Positions 26,101 through 35,082 are shown, numbered from the stretch's first letter. The stretch is DNA of 64,000 bases from Plecoglossus altivelis (GCA_036571765.1 BROE01000006.1:16417024-16481023), one strand, 5' to 3'. The notes: generated by a model from the sequence alone, not told the origin. Numbers and translations: made by a program.

Positions 26101-27219
26101 CTAATCTTTACGATCTCTATAGCTCAGCGATCAGAAAGTTCCTTCTCATATGGAACATCAGAGTTAAATACCTTGATAGAAATGAATATATGGCTAAATT
26201 GACATACAACTCTGGAAAATAGTGGGGGTGCTGCACTTCACGTAATAAATAGTGATATTTTTGTTATTTGTCATAACATCCCTTTTTCTCTGTTCCAATC
26301 AGATCCTGAAGCGTGTGCCCAACAGTGTGCTCTGGCTGCTGCGTTTCCCTGCTGTGGGGGAACCCAACATTCAGCAGTATGCTCAGAATATGGGCCTACC
26401 TGCCTCTCGCATCATATTCTCTCCTGTTGCACCCAAGGAGGAACATGTGAGGAGGGGCCAGCTTGCCGACGTGTGTCTGGACACCCCACTCTGCAACGGT
26501 CACACCACAGGCATGGATGTACTCTGGGCTGGCACACCCATGGTCACTATGCCAGGTGAAAAAAAGAGAAAATGATTCGGTCTTTGTTTGCAAGGGAGAT
26601 GTTTTCAAGGCTGGAAAGAAATTGTATGATTGTGACTGTGGCAGAGTAGTGGATATCTCTGACAACTGTCGGTCCAGTGTGAGTCATAACCTGTGTTTTT
26701 AAGACAGGTCGGTCTTTAAATGACAACTCTTTCTGTACAGGAGAGACTCTAGCATCACGCGTGGCTGCTTCCCAGCTCACCTGTCTAGGTTGTCCTGAGC
26801 TCATAGCTCCAACCCGTCAAGAATATGAGGACGTGGCCGTCAAACTAGGCTCTGACATGGAATAGTAAGAACTATATTGTCTCATCCTCCCTCTGCCTCT
26901 CATTGTCGCCTCAATCTTACATTTTACCTCACTTTATTTGCTCCTTTTCTCAGTCCCACAAGCTTATCTGTCCTGGCTCAGCATTTATATGGATGAAAGC
27001 TGTCTGGTTGTTGATTAAACCCCTCACCTTTTCCTTAGTCTGAAGATGATCCGAGCTCGTGTGTGGAAGCAGCGAATCTGCAGCCCCCTGTTCAACACCA
27101 AGCAGTACACCATAGACCTGGAGAAGCTCTACCTGCAGATGTGGGAGCACCATGCTGCTGGGGCTAAGCCTGAACACCTGGTGAACCTGCAGCCCATCGA
27201 GAGTAGCGAGAGTGCTTGA
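14031..27219 (+). CDS. ogt: O-GlcNAc transferase (OGT), last ten coding exons
   Basis: OGT transfers N-acetylglucosamine from UDP-GlcNAc to Ser/Thr of nuclear and cytosolic proteins. Ten exons (14031-14189, 22794-22883, 23041-23166, 23376-23546, 23685-23801, 24031-24195, 25926-26078, 26303-26555, 26741-26864, 27039-27219) join to 512 codons plus TGA with no stop; introns are GT-AG. The product covers the first catalytic lobe ([20 protein letters not shown]), the vertebrate intervening domain (exons 5-7) and the second lobe (VLWLLRFPAVGEPNIQQYAQ, LCNGHTTGMDVLWAGTPMV). Residues known to be catalytic or UDP-binding in human OGT are present: His of GNHPTS, Lys of NQLYK, His of PKEEH, and His-Thr-Thr and Asp of GHTTGMD. 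The N-terminal TPR superhelix and the exon with the HPHHSMLYP-type segment are absent, so the gene starts left of the window. Identity as OGT is certain; which teleost paralogue is not. Confidence 0.97.
14870..16450 (-). mobile_element. BEL/Pao retrotransposon fragment, integrase region
   Basis: Minus-strand remains of a BEL/Pao pol inside the first ogt intron. From high to low: the segment upstream of integrase (RGMASKLHGFPHSLKRI, about 16330-16390; STNQLLEHFSG, 16245-16280), the zinc-binding/N-terminal integrase region (GGTLSESAVPDEAKRP-like, about 15885-15935; RQRARWEEHKMVDL, 15701-15745), the integrase core (FSNGGVDYFGPFEVKRGRRL, 15620-15690; LEMAHSMDIDSCLNALRRF, 15515-15575) and the C-terminal part (VEAILNGHPITTVTEDKQG, 15280-15340; FLWKRWTCEYQQLWQERQK, 15115-15175). 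Several frameshifts. No LTR was identified. The pair of Asp/Glu catalytic residues after the first Asp is not preserved in a continuous frame. Confidence 0.85.
16517..18040 (-). mobile_element. Tc1-like DNA transposon with long terminal inverted repeats
   Basis: About 1.5-kb element in the first ogt intron, next to the BEL/Pao fragment. The ends are inverted repeats of roughly 80 bp: the left end reads GTTGGGACCAAATGGAAAAC (16517-) and the right end reversed reads GTTTGGACAACTTGGAAAAC (18040-). Both continue with AAGTAGTGATTT and TTTACTTTGA-like blocks. The transposase lies between on the minus strand. The ends have diverged, so the copy is inactive. Confidence 0.88.
16708..17565 (-). pseudogene. 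Tc1 transposase (frameshifted)
   Basis: Three overlapping minus-strand frames cover the transposase. The paired-type DNA-binding region (LKLNNRDLRSLRRHCIKNRH, about 17480-17540) is followed by the first catalytic region (GSDISVIQVFLGRNGHRVL, 17215-17275), the second Asp in IFQQDNAKPHSA (16955-16990) and the catalytic Glu in SPDLSPIENVWRILKKM (about 16855-16905). Exactly 34 residues lie between the second Asp and the Glu, the DD34E spacing of Tc1. Two frameshifts (about 17130 and 17180-17310) and a missing natural N-terminus mark it as dead. Confidence 0.88.
18640..20310 (+). mobile_element. Non-LTR retrotransposon RT fragment (CR1/jockey-like)
   Basis: 5'-truncated LINE in the first ogt intron. 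RT blocks: FPNYWKTGIGTPVFKAGD (about 18685-18740), NYRPIAILSAVSKITERVI (18752-18810), FGFRKRHSTETAVCYFIEQV (18870-18930), VFINLQKAFETFNHHI (18964-19010), a GVPLGSILGPLF-like stretch (19130-19165) and MYTDDTD (about 19218-19240). C-terminal region: SYCITSWSQAGKSTLIPLCS (19585-19645) and later NDLAPPPLKLF-like sequence (19785-19815). The 3' end is AATAAAAATGAATAAAAT at about 20288-20305. Frameshifts at 19020, 19180, 19455 and later. The RT motif YTDD is kept. Confidence 0.78.
20092..20249 (+). repeat. Perfect 79-bp tandem duplication in a LINE 3' end
   Basis: Unit 20092-20170 is repeated at 20171-20249, starting AATTTGTATGATATTTTTAT and ending CTCTGCTCTGCT, with only the last base differing. 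The near identity contrasts with the decayed LINE around it, so the duplication is recent relative to the insertion. Confidence 0.9.
20310..22790. other. ogt: Rest of first ogt intron
   Basis: No exon, ORF or transposon recognised. Contains AT-rich sequence, a purine-rich patch at 21060-21130 and a (GT)12 microsatellite at 22520-22543. Confidence 0.4.
22520..22543. repeat. (GT)12 microsatellite
   Basis: Uninterrupted GT dinucleotides 250 bp upstream of the second ogt exon in the window. Confidence 0.9.
22794..22883 (+). CDS. ogt: ogt exon 2 in window
   Basis: 30 codons, VFCYALSPDDSTNFRVK to FTDLSQ. The acceptor is TTCTCCTAG and the donor is GTCAGT. Phase 0 on both sides. Confidence 0.96.
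23041..23166 (+). CDS. ogt: ogt exon 3 in window
   Basis: 42 codons, IPCNGKAADRIQQDGLHIL to LRPAPIQ, including [20 protein letters not shown] of the first catalytic lobe. The acceptor is GTTGCTTAG and the donor is GTAGGA. Phase 0. Confidence 0.96.
23376..23546 (+). CDS. ogt: ogt exon 4 in window
   Basis: 57 codons, CMWLGYPGTSGAPFMDYI to HANMFPHLK. The acceptor is CTTCCTCAG and the donor is GTAAGC. The first codon is Cys where the human protein has Ala. The intron that follows is only 138 bp. Confidence 0.96.
23685..23801 (+). CDS. ogt: ogt exon 5 in window
   Basis: 39 codons, KKAVIDFKSNGHIFDNR to SLPDVKVVK; start of the metazoan intervening domain. The acceptor GAATTTTGGTCAG has a weak pyrimidine tract. 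The donor is GTGAGA. Confidence 0.96.
24031..24195 (+). CDS. ogt: ogt exon 6 in window (intervening domain)
   Basis: 55 codons, MKCEIQETSDNNGALSMPV to NGLATTQ. This is the least conserved exon. The segment between MKC and MPVIPMNT appears two residues shorter than in human OGT and differs at most positions, while VIPMNTAAEAIINMINQGQI is typical. The acceptor is CCCCCAAG and the donor is GTAGAA. Confidence 0.95.
24328..24360. repeat. Poly-C (25) followed by poly-A (8)
   Basis: A run of 25 cytosines then 8 adenines in the ogt intron after exon 6, at the left edge of a DNA-transposon relic. Length is prone to sequencing error. Confidence 0.85.
24361..24900 (-). mobile_element. pogo/Tigger-like DNA transposon relic
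   Basis: Lies in the ogt intron between exons 6 and 7. The ends carry related motifs in inverted orientation: GGGCTATAAGCCGCAG at the left (24379-24395) and CGTCTTATAGTCCAGAAAAT at the right (24875-24895). Between them the minus strand reads SSHDASFKLKAIKLAIE, a stop, then GNRAAARKLSINESMV (about 24545-24655). This matches the CENP-B/pogo-type N-terminal helix-turn-helix. The rest of the transposase is missing. The assignment rests on this short domain. Confidence 0.6.
25240..25342 (+). mobile_element. LINE 3'-end fragment, same family as 34387-37300
   Basis: About 100 bp in the ogt intron between exons 6 and 7. It matches the last 120 bp of the LINE at 34387-37300: TTTGTACTTCCCTGCCACAG, TTCTGTGCTTGTATATCTTG and GAATAAAACTAATTCTAAT. 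An extreme 5' truncation. Confidence 0.8.
25926..26078 (+). CDS. ogt: ogt exon 7 in window
   Basis: 51 codons, INNKAATGEEVPRTIVVTT to TLQMWAN. It ends the intervening domain and begins the second lobe; NQLYK carries the lysine that contacts the UDP pyrophosphate in human OGT. The acceptor is CTGTCTTAG and the donor is GTAAGA. Confidence 0.97.
26303..26555 (+). CDS. ogt: ogt exon 8 in window
   Basis: 84 codons plus one base, ILKRVPNSVLWLLRFPAVG to PMVTMPG (Gly codon split). It carries PKEEHVRRGQLADVCLDTP and GHTTGMD, the nucleotide-sugar binding elements. The acceptor is CCAATCAG and the donor is GTGAAA. Confidence 0.97.
26741..26864 (+). CDS. ogt: ogt exon 9 in window
   Basis: Two bases, 40 codons and two bases: GETLASRVAASQLTCLGC to GSDMEY (Tyr codon split). 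The acceptor is TTCTGTACAG and the donor is GTAAGA. Confidence 0.97.
27039..27219 (+). CDS. ogt: ogt terminal coding exon
   Basis: LKMIRARVWKQRICSPLFNT through LYLQMWEHHAAGAKP to the C-terminus VNLQPIESSESA and TGA at 27217-27219. The acceptor is TTTTCCTTAG. The C-terminal tail is about two residues longer than the human one but keeps the ESA end. Confidence 0.97.
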
Positions 27220-28290
27220 AGCAGCTGCTTTAAAACCCTTCCCCCTCCTTCCCCTACCCTATTCGTTTTGACCTTCACTACTTACCTTATACGTCGAACC
27301 CCTAATACCCTGCCCTGTCAATGGGACGGTTGTGGAACCTGTATGTATAACTCATCTTTCTTTTCTCCTCCCCTCATCATCATCGTTTACCTGCATGTGT
27401 GTCCACAAGCCAGATGGATAGCCTGATTCACCCCACCCCCTCCTTCTATGCCACACACTCACTTATGCCCCAGCTCTTCTTCACCTCAGACTATACCCCC
27501 ACCAACTGTCACTGCATACAGAGAGGGTGGGGAGAAAGATAAATATCCCCAACCATTCCCCCATCATCCTCCCTCCTATGTCAGAAACATGAAATGTGAT
27601 TTTCTGCTGTCTTTTGTGTGCGTGTGTGAATGGAACTTGTGGGCTCATTATGGGGAAAGTCCCTGATCACCCTCCCAAGGCTCCATCAAGAAGTTGTGAT
27701 CTACTTATATTTGGATAAAGTGTGTCAGCGTGTAAAAGGGACTTAGTGAAGATGAGCATTTGAAGATGTAACTCTGACTTAAAGTTTAATGAGCTTTAAC
27801 AATGATGCACATATAAAAGGTTTTTTCCATTAGTTTGCAACTGCTGGGTTTTGTTTATCTTTAAAGTGAGAGAGAACATGGTGAAGGGAAATATAGATGT
27901 TTCCGTTATTTGTGGATTGAGAAATATTGCTTCTTTTTTTTGTTTTGTTTTTTGCCAAATGCCCACTTATAGTTGTTCGTTTTTTTGTCATGTGTCAATG
28001 TAAGAAAAATGGTCATATTGATTTTTCTTGGCCTCTGCTGAGTGACATACCATTCTTGGAAGGGAACTGTGGGCTGGGCAGAGAGTAATTTCAGCATGTT
28101 TTCCTTGGAAATGGTCAGGGTTTCAAAATCTAAGAAATTGACTTCCCTAAATTCTATCACTAACCAGGAACGAACTAGGTAAGTATTTTCTAGTAGTTTT
28201 TTTGTACTCATCTATTTTATTTATGTGCTGTTAATGGTATACTGCAATGCTCAGACACAATCTGTTGAAATAAAGAAATATGGCAAATAA
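27220..28290 (+). other. ogt: ogt 3' UTR
   Basis: About 1.07 kb between the stop codon and a canonical AATAAA. Pyrimidine-rich at first (27235-27560) and AU-rich later. No ORF of note. It ends about 75 bp before the tail of a minus-strand L2 LINE, so gene and LINE are tail to tail. Confidence 0.8.
28269..28274 (+). promoter_or_regulatory. ogt: Polyadenylation signal of ogt
   Basis: AATAAA at the end of the presumed 3' UTR, followed by a T/G-rich stretch (28291-28316, GAATTTGTTTCTGTCTTTGT) suitable as downstream element. The cleavage site is inferred at about 28288-28292. Confidence 0.75.
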
Positions 28291-28365
28291 TGTCGAATTT
28301 GTTTCTGTCTTTGTCCATGGATCTTCATAATTTGCGGGTGACCTAACAGCAAATTTAACACATAT

Positions 28366-31300
28366 AATTCAATTCGATTTATTTTTGTAACGCCCAAAAT
28401 CACAACAACAGTTGCCTCGAAGTGCGACAAAGATTCCATCATTGGTCAATAAACAGAAGAGCAAGTTAAACAATGTCCATATGATTTTAGGAAATGGACA
28501 ACTGTCTCAGAACATCCCCTGTCCTTGGACCCTCCTTCTCAGCAAGGAAAAACTACAAAAAAAAACCCTGTGGGAAAAAGTAGAAACCTCGAAGAGAACC
28601 ACAGTGAAGGAAAGATACAACTCCCACGGACAGACAGGCTGTTGATGGTCCAGGACTGGCGCGCATCCATCTGCAGATGGACTGAAGAGAAAGAACCACT
28701 CAGGAGGAAGGAGGGGCCCATCTAGATCATCTAGTGTGAGGAGAGTTCAGCTATTTAGAGAAGTGGATCTGAGGAGAGCAGCTCGTCTGTTGTAGGAAGC
28801 ATTCCTCCGACAGTTGAGGCGCACCCGGGTCCACAGATCAGGTCACGAGATGAGGCGGGGCATCTGGGGTGAAGTCATCGCCAAGGCAGCATCCAGGACA
28901 GAGCTCACCTTAGGGGGAGCGAAACTTGTGAACAGACTATAGTGAACTAAGATATTAACTAATGTTGAAGGTGAAAGAGGGAAGAACTATAGAATAGCGC
29001 TCAAGCTGCCATACTTCCCCCAGCAGAGTCGTTCCTGGGTCAGTATGGCCGAAAACTTAATATTTTTATGTCTGGTCCTAAATAGCCTGTTCATAAGCTA
29101 TTTCGAAGAGAAATGTCTTAAGCCTGGTCTTAAATATAGAGACTGTGTTGGCCTCTTTAACATGAACAGGGAGCTGATTCCATAACACAGGAGCTTGGTA
29201 GCTAAACGCTCTACCTCCTACTGTGCTTTTAGAGACTCAAGGGACCACCAATAGTCCAAAGCTTTGAGAGCGAAGTGCTCTGTCTGGATGATGTGGTACT
29301 ACAGCATCTTTGAGGTAGTGCGGGACCATGTCTTTTATGGCTTTATATGTCAGGAGTAGGATTTTAAATTTGATTCTAAACTCAACAGGGAGCCAGTGAA
29401 GAGACTAACAGGTGTGATGTGGTCTCTTCTTTTGGTTCCTGTTAGTAGTCGTGCTGCTGCATTTTGAACCAACTGAAAGCTTTTTATTGAGCTTTTAGGA
29501 CACGGCGCAAGCAGGGTGTTACAGTAGTCTAATCTAGATGTAACGAATGCATGAATGAGTTTTTCAGCATCACTTTTAGTCAAGAGTTTTCTGATTTTTA
29601 GCTATGTTACGCGGATGAAAGTAGGCTGTTTTGCAGGCTTGGTTTATATGTGCTGTAAATGATAGTTCTTGGTCTAATAAGACGGCAAGGTTTCTTACAG
29701 TAGAACTGGAGGCTACACTGAGTGTCCAGTGACACCATCTGGTCGGATAAAGAGTATCGCAGACATTTAGGGCCTAGTACAATGACCTCGTTTTTTTCAG
29801 GGTTAAGAAGTAGATAGTTAGGTGTCATCCAGATTTTTATATCCTTCACGCAGGCACCAAGTCTGTCTAACCGATCCGATCGGTCTGATCAGGTCTCATT
29901 GATAAATACAGCTGTGTGTCATCCGAATAGCAATGGAAGTTAATGCCATGCTTTCTGATAATGTTACCTAAAGGCAGCATATAGAGCGTAAACAGAATTG
30001 GACCGAGTACTGAACCCGGCAGGACACCGTAGGTTACTTTAGAACAAGGGGAAGAGCTCTGGTTTACATTAACGAACGTACCTATCCGGGATAGGATTTA
30101 ACCAGCTGAGGACTGTCCCTATGACACCTACATCACATTCCAACCTCTGCAGTAAAATGTTGTGGTAGATCCACTGAGGTCCAACAGAACCAGGATAGAG
30201 ACCATTCCATTGTCAGCAGCTAATAATAAGTCGTTTGTGACTTTAACTAATGCAGTTTCCGTGCTTTTGTGGGCTCTAAACCCAGACTAAACATTTTCAA
30301 ATAAATGGTTGTCCTGAAGGTGGTGACAAAGCTGTTTAACTACAACTCTTTCAAGGATTTTGGAGACAAAGCGAAGATTTGAAATAGGTCTATAATTGGC
30401 CAGCAGGTCAGGGTCAAGATTAGGTTTTTCAGTAGTGGTTTAATAACTGCATACTTAAAGGACTGTGGGACATAACCACTTTCGAGTGATGTATTTATGA
30501 TATTAAGAATAGAGCCTATGATTAAGGGGAGGATTTCTTAGAGGAGTCTACTTGGGATTGGGTATAAAATACAAGTGGATGTTTTCGAGGACATGATGGC
30601 TGAAGTTATCTCTGCCTGATCAACAGCAGTAAACCTGTCTAGTGTATCTGATGGATTAATATGGGGCACTAGCTTTACAGATTGGGTTTGCTCAATACTA
30701 ATAGCGGGAGTAATTTCATTTAATTTATCTCTGATTGTTGTGATTGTGGTTATTGAAAAATAAAATGTTAAAGTCTAGTATAATACTTCCCCAGTCTAAC
30801 ACTACATTAGATAAAAAATCCAGAAAACTCTGTTAAAAACTCTGAATAAGGACCTGGAGGTCAATAGACTATTATGAATAAAACTGCATTTTGATTTCTC
30901 CAATTTGGGCAGGTGATTGATAGGGCAAGGCTTTCAAATGAGCAAAACACATTGTTAGTTTTAGGGCTCAAGTGTAAACTTGTGTGTGAGATTGCTGCCA
31001 TACCGCCACCTCGGCCTGTGCTTCTGGCCTGTGCTTCTGGCCATCTGAGAGTTAACATGACTGGGAGGGGTGGACTCGTTTAGCCTTATATAGTCATCTT
31101 GTTGAAGCCAGGTTTCAGTTAAAGCTAGAATATCTATGTTATTATCACTAATTAACTCAATAACTAAAAGCGATTTGGAGGAAATATACCTAATGTTTAG
31201 CAGTCCACATTTTACATGTTTATTTATTTGCTTATTTGTAACATGTGTCGGTACAAATTTAGTCACGCTATTTATTCTGACACCTGCAAAAGGTTTTTTG

Positions 31301-31385
31301 AGCTTTTTGGTTATGTTTACACGACGGTCTCTATCTGCCTTTAAAGAGCTAACTACGCCTTTGGCTGATAAGACATTTCACATTT
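28366..31385 (-). mobile_element. L2/Maui-like LINE, opposite to the copy at 3420-7916
   Basis: Same family as the plus-strand copy, with the tail (ATTCAATTCGATTTATTTTT reversed) at 28366, starting about 75 bp beyond the ogt polyadenylation site. On the minus strand: endonuclease start (CGLLNIRYISSKSLLVIELI, LALTETWLQQDDYIRLNEST, 31060-31210), RT (STCILYPIPSRLL-like, 30540-30585), the catalytic motif FHCYSDDTQLY (about 29905-29940) with both Asp present, MKDIKIWMTPNYLLLNPEK (29790-29849) and QLVQNAAARLLTGTKRRDHI (29410-29475). About 700 bp of the endonuclease-RT linker is missing near 30750-30830. Multiple stops. ORF1 is absent; the 5' end stops near 31385. Confidence 0.85.
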
Positions 31386-31585
31386 AGCTCTATCCACGTG
31401 ACAAAAATCGAAATATCCAGTGATTGTCTGGATTGTGTGTAAACAATGAGAAAACAAAATAAGTCAAAATCCGTTTGTTTGACAAAAACGGATTCACAAC
31501 CATTTTTTATGTCTTGCTTGTTTCGTTTGATGGGATAAGAAATTGTATTTACTTACATGGACCTACGATTTACGATTTTTCAGAT

Positions 31586-31700
31586 TCTTCATGTAGGGCT
31601 CTAAAGAGAGACCAAATGGTTGCATTGTTTTGTTGTTATGGTCAATGATTATTATCAGTGAACTTTTATGGAATGAGCAATTTTCTCCTAAATAATTGTC
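31586..31700 (+). repeat. Unclassified dispersed repeat R3, copy 1
   Basis: About 115 bp similar to 38008-38121: GGGCTCTAAAGAGAGACCAA, TGGTTGCAT, then CAGTGAACTTTTATGGAATG and TTTTCTCCTAAATAATTGTC. Roughly three quarters of positions agree by eye. Non-coding. Confidence 0.55.
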
Positions 31701-32590
31701 AAGCTCATTTACATTTTGGGGGGCCATTTTCGGTTAGCAGATGGTACTGTTTGCGATTTTTATCTGAGATACTGCTGGTTACAGCTGGTTACAGCGTTCC
31801 TTCTGTTCTTAATAGCAAAATTTAGATAAGCATAGAGTTTGATGTTTTGAGAAGATAACGTACTTTAAGTCATGGTCAATCGAAGATCGCGCTGTTCTAG
31901 TTGTCCTATTACATTATAACAAACCCGTACTTCTATGGTAAAAGTTTACTATAAATCAGAAAGTATTTTGGCGAGGGATCTACATACCAGTTTTTCACCT
32001 CTTTCAATAGTTTGATGTAAAAAAAAAAAAAGAATAGAACAGAATAGAAGAAATTTTTTTTTATTTTCTTTGTGATATATTATGAAAACAACAACAACAG
32101 TGTAATGAACAATAATAACCCCAAAACAAATTAACATACAATCCAATCCAATACAATCCAATAGTACAAATGACTCACCCAACAATTAACAATACAAAAT
32201 GCATAGTCATGATGACATCAACATGTAATGTCGGATGTAAGGAATGCGGGAATACTTAGGCTATAGGCCACAGTCCACAGTTGAAAGAAGATCTCTTCAA
32301 GACCATGTAGATGTACCCCATTATTCCATTCTTGGTAACAGTCCAGACCAAATTCAATACTCCACACAGCAATTCCAGACAAAAGCAGAAACCATTTTTA
32401 ATCCTCTTCACGTAATATCCCATCTCGGTGCTCAAAGCAAAGCTGGTAAATTTGTCCTAAAGCATAAATCGGTACATTTCCCAATATGGACATCAGTATT
32501 GGTAAGGTTACCAGAGGTAAGCCATGCTTTCCTCTTACTTAACAGCCATCGCTTCTTCTACTTTTACCTGTATTTAACCTTAGCATAAAA
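31701..32590. other. Gene-free stretch
   Basis: AT-rich, with A-runs and CAATC/AACAAC microrepeats at 32080-32165. A 114-codon frame at 32244-32588 resembles nothing that I know and has no supporting context. Confidence 0.35.
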
Positions 32591-33130
32591 GAACAACTGT
32601 GTCCCCCTAATGGTGGGTAGTAGAATAACACCATAAATAACTAAGAAACTGTTGCATAATTACTTGTTGTCAGAAAGTAATCACTCACGTATTTCAGGCG
32701 CCTTTCCCCCCATTCTGTTTGTCTCTTATATGCTTCGCACCTATCTTATCTGTCTACGTCTTGTGTCTGGCATAGCATCGTCGGTATGGATATTTGCTTT
32801 TGCAAGATTGACTGAAGGAAGTCTTAATTATTTATGTGAATACTTTTTGTTTAAGTGTAATTCAAAGACGGTGAAGTCAAGTATGCACATGCTAGCTCGC
32901 TTGTGTAGTTCGATATGAGTTGCACGTTAAAGGTATCACAATGACCTGACTGTTATTCAAGTGTATTTCTTCCCACTTGAAATGTGTACTAACGAAATCC
33001 AGTTGGAATAGTGCAGATTAGCCTCTATTCACGTTGAGGCTTGAGGAAGTTGGAGTGACTCTGATTTGTCATTGTTCTTTGTGTTGCAGGTTCACTTTTT
33101 TCCCCTCTATCTCCAATAAACCTGTGAAAC
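32591..33130 (+). other. Possible BEL/Pao LTR/leader region
   Basis: Directly upstream of BEL/Pao gag remains. It contains a polyadenylation-like CAATAAACC at 33113-33121, as expected in an LTR. No second LTR was located in the window, so the boundaries are a guess from context. Confidence 0.3.
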
Positions 33131-34386
33131 TAAAATTAATCTTCAGAGTTTTGGTGTGGGAAAAGGTTTAGCCGGTCGTCAGGATATTAGGTGAACATAT
33201 TGAGGACGGCACAGTGAAACAACGGCTATCAAGCAAGCGTGATAAAGCAGAGCAAAGTTGAAAGCTAGCCACCATGTTGTCGTTACACACATCTAGTGGA
33301 TGATCAATGGTCCATGCTCTACAGTCAAATGCTACTGGAGCAGCATGCGCCACCGAGCTACAGGCTAAAGAGGACAGTTCACATGGAAATACAGCAGCAC
33401 ATGAGAACCTACGCAGTGCATCGTTAAAGACGGTGTAGCATGCTGTTCAGTGAGATCCAGTTCATCATCCGAAGAGTTTGCAGCAGTCAGAGCAAGAGCG
33501 AGGGCTGAAGCACCAAAGACACGCCTATGCTATGCTGGAGAGGAAGCTAATCTGAGGCGATAACAAGCAAAATTAGAACTGTCCATAGAAATGCTAAAGT
33601 TAAAAAGAAGCTGTAGCAGCCATTGCCGAAGCAGAGGCAATTGAAGCTGCTGCAAAGAGTAACAAACATAATTGTGACCTGAACAAAAACTCTGTTCTTT
33701 TAGAAGCTTCTCAACGCACAAAGCAGTATGCGCTTGATCAACTAAAAGAAAAGGATTCCGAACGTAAGTCATGTGAGAACGGTGACACACAAGTTAAGAC
33801 AGCGCCGGTCCCTAACCACAACGTGTCACCTCCACCACTAAAGCCTTAAACCAGTCACTTCTATCCGTATCAGAACAATACTGCTCCACATCATCTTATC
33901 TCACAGCCTTACATTAGCACATACGAGGACAGCCACAAGCCATTCAACAGAACGCCTAGAGACGATTGTCTACCTCACTTCAAGTCCACCGCACACCATG
34001 CCATATGGCCAGACTCTTATGACTGGAGCTCATGCATGAAGGATGGCAGCTCACACATAAAATACTGTCAGGTATCTAGCCCGCTGTGAACTTGTGGCTA
34101 CAGGCTTGCTTCAATTCAATGAAAACTCCAAAACTACAGAACATGGAAGCATTCCTTTTTGACTGCCTTCAGAGGCCTAAACCTGGAACCAAGTGAGGAG
34201 ATGGATCATCTGTTAAAGTGGCTCGGAAAAGAGTCAGCAGAGCATATTGAACAGATAAGAGCAATACACATCAATCGGCCAGAAGCAGGACAGGCCACAA
34301 CATGGGAAAGACTAGAGCTAGCATGTAGCTCAGCTAAAGTAGTAGGAGTAAAAAATGCTCTGTTCAAATGCACTGACAGCTTTCTG
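33131..34386 (+). pseudogene. BEL/Pao gag remnant
   Basis: Plus-strand frames typical of BEL/Pao gag: SSSEEFAAVRARARAEAPKT (33460-33520), a charged coiled-coil region AVAAIAEAEAIEAAAKSNKH (33610-33670), then a segment with PFNRTPRDDCLPHF (33940-33985) and LTAFRGLNLEPSEEMDHLLK (34159-34215), IEQIRAIHINRPEAGQ (34249-34295), TTWERLEL and KNALFKCTDSF. Stops at several points, e.g. after SPPPLKP near 33848. The frame runs without a stop into the inserted LINE at about 34387. Confidence 0.75.
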
Positions 34387-35082
34387 ATCCAAGATGGTGC
34401 CGCGCATGACCGCCTCGGCAGGATCGTGCGTGACTGTCTCGTTTTGTTTATAAATTCTGTATTGTGCCAAGATCCGCGGATTTCTCTCAGAGAGGAACTC
34501 CTAAACATCAGAAAAACTACTCCTGCTAACTTCATCCCCACTTTTTTGCTCCCGGGGGCAGAAATTGTGGATATCCTGTTCAACGCTACACTCGGTATTG
34601 TCTGCGCCCTGAAACAGCTACCCTGGCACCGGAGGAGAGGGAAACGCGCGGGCTCGCTTGTTCGACTTAGGAGACGAGGTAGCTGGCCAGCACAGCCGAG
34701 TCTCTTCCTCTCTAATGTGCGCTCACTGCATAATAAAATGGACGAACTCCAGCTAACCATGGCGAAAAACAAGAACTTTCCTCTTCCTCGCTTCACCGAA
34801 ACTTGGCTGTGCGACAAGATCATGGACACTGTGCTTGACTTGACCGGATTTCGGCTGCTAAGAGCAGACCGAGACGCAGCTCTGTCTGGGAAAAAGAAAG
34901 GTGGAGTCATTTGTTTTTATATCAACCGCTGCTGGTGTGTGGATGTGTCGGTGATTATGAGACATTGTTTCCCCAACCTGGAATCATTTTTTATTAACTG
35001 CGAATCCTTCTACTCGCCCCAGGAGTTCACGTCCTTCATTCTGGTCAGAGTTTACCTGACACAAGGTCCACATGTGAAATAG
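34201..35082 (+). CDS. Chimeric open frame: BEL/Pao gag joined to LINE endonuclease
   Basis: A 294-codon frame from the ATG at 34201 (the open frame itself extends left to about 34159). About the first 62 codons are BEL/Pao gag (MDHLLKWLGKESAEHIEQI to KNALFKCTDSFL). The rest is the 5' region and the beginning of the APE endonuclease of the LINE that starts at about 34387 (SLFLSNVRSLHNKMDELQL, LPRFTETWLCDKIMDTVLDL, GKKKGGVICFYINRC). The join is in frame and created by insertion. The endonuclease is incomplete: the frame ends after YLTQGPHVK. There is no evidence of expression, so this is most likely an accidental fusion. Confidence 0.45.
   Translation: MDHLLKWLGKESAEHIEQIRAIHINRPEAGQATTWERLELACSSAKVVGVKNALFKCTDSFLIQDGAAHDRLGRIVRDCLVLFINSVLCQDPRISLREELLNIRKTTPANFIPTFLLPGAEIVDILFNATLGIVCALKQLPWHRRRGKRAGSLVRLRRRGSWPAQPSLFLSNVRSLHNKMDELQLTMAKNKNFPLPRFTETWLCDKIMDTVLDLTGFRLLRADRDAALSGKKKGGVICFYINRCWCVDVSVIMRHCFPNLESFFINCESFYSPQEFTSFILVRVYLTQGPHVK

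Noticed and set aside
32244..32588. 114-codon frame
   Set aside because: No recognisable motif, no conserved neighbour, no promoter or poly(A) evidence.
34206..34910. 234-codon minus-strand frame
   Set aside because: Antisense of the gag-LINE chimeric frame; no recognisable product.
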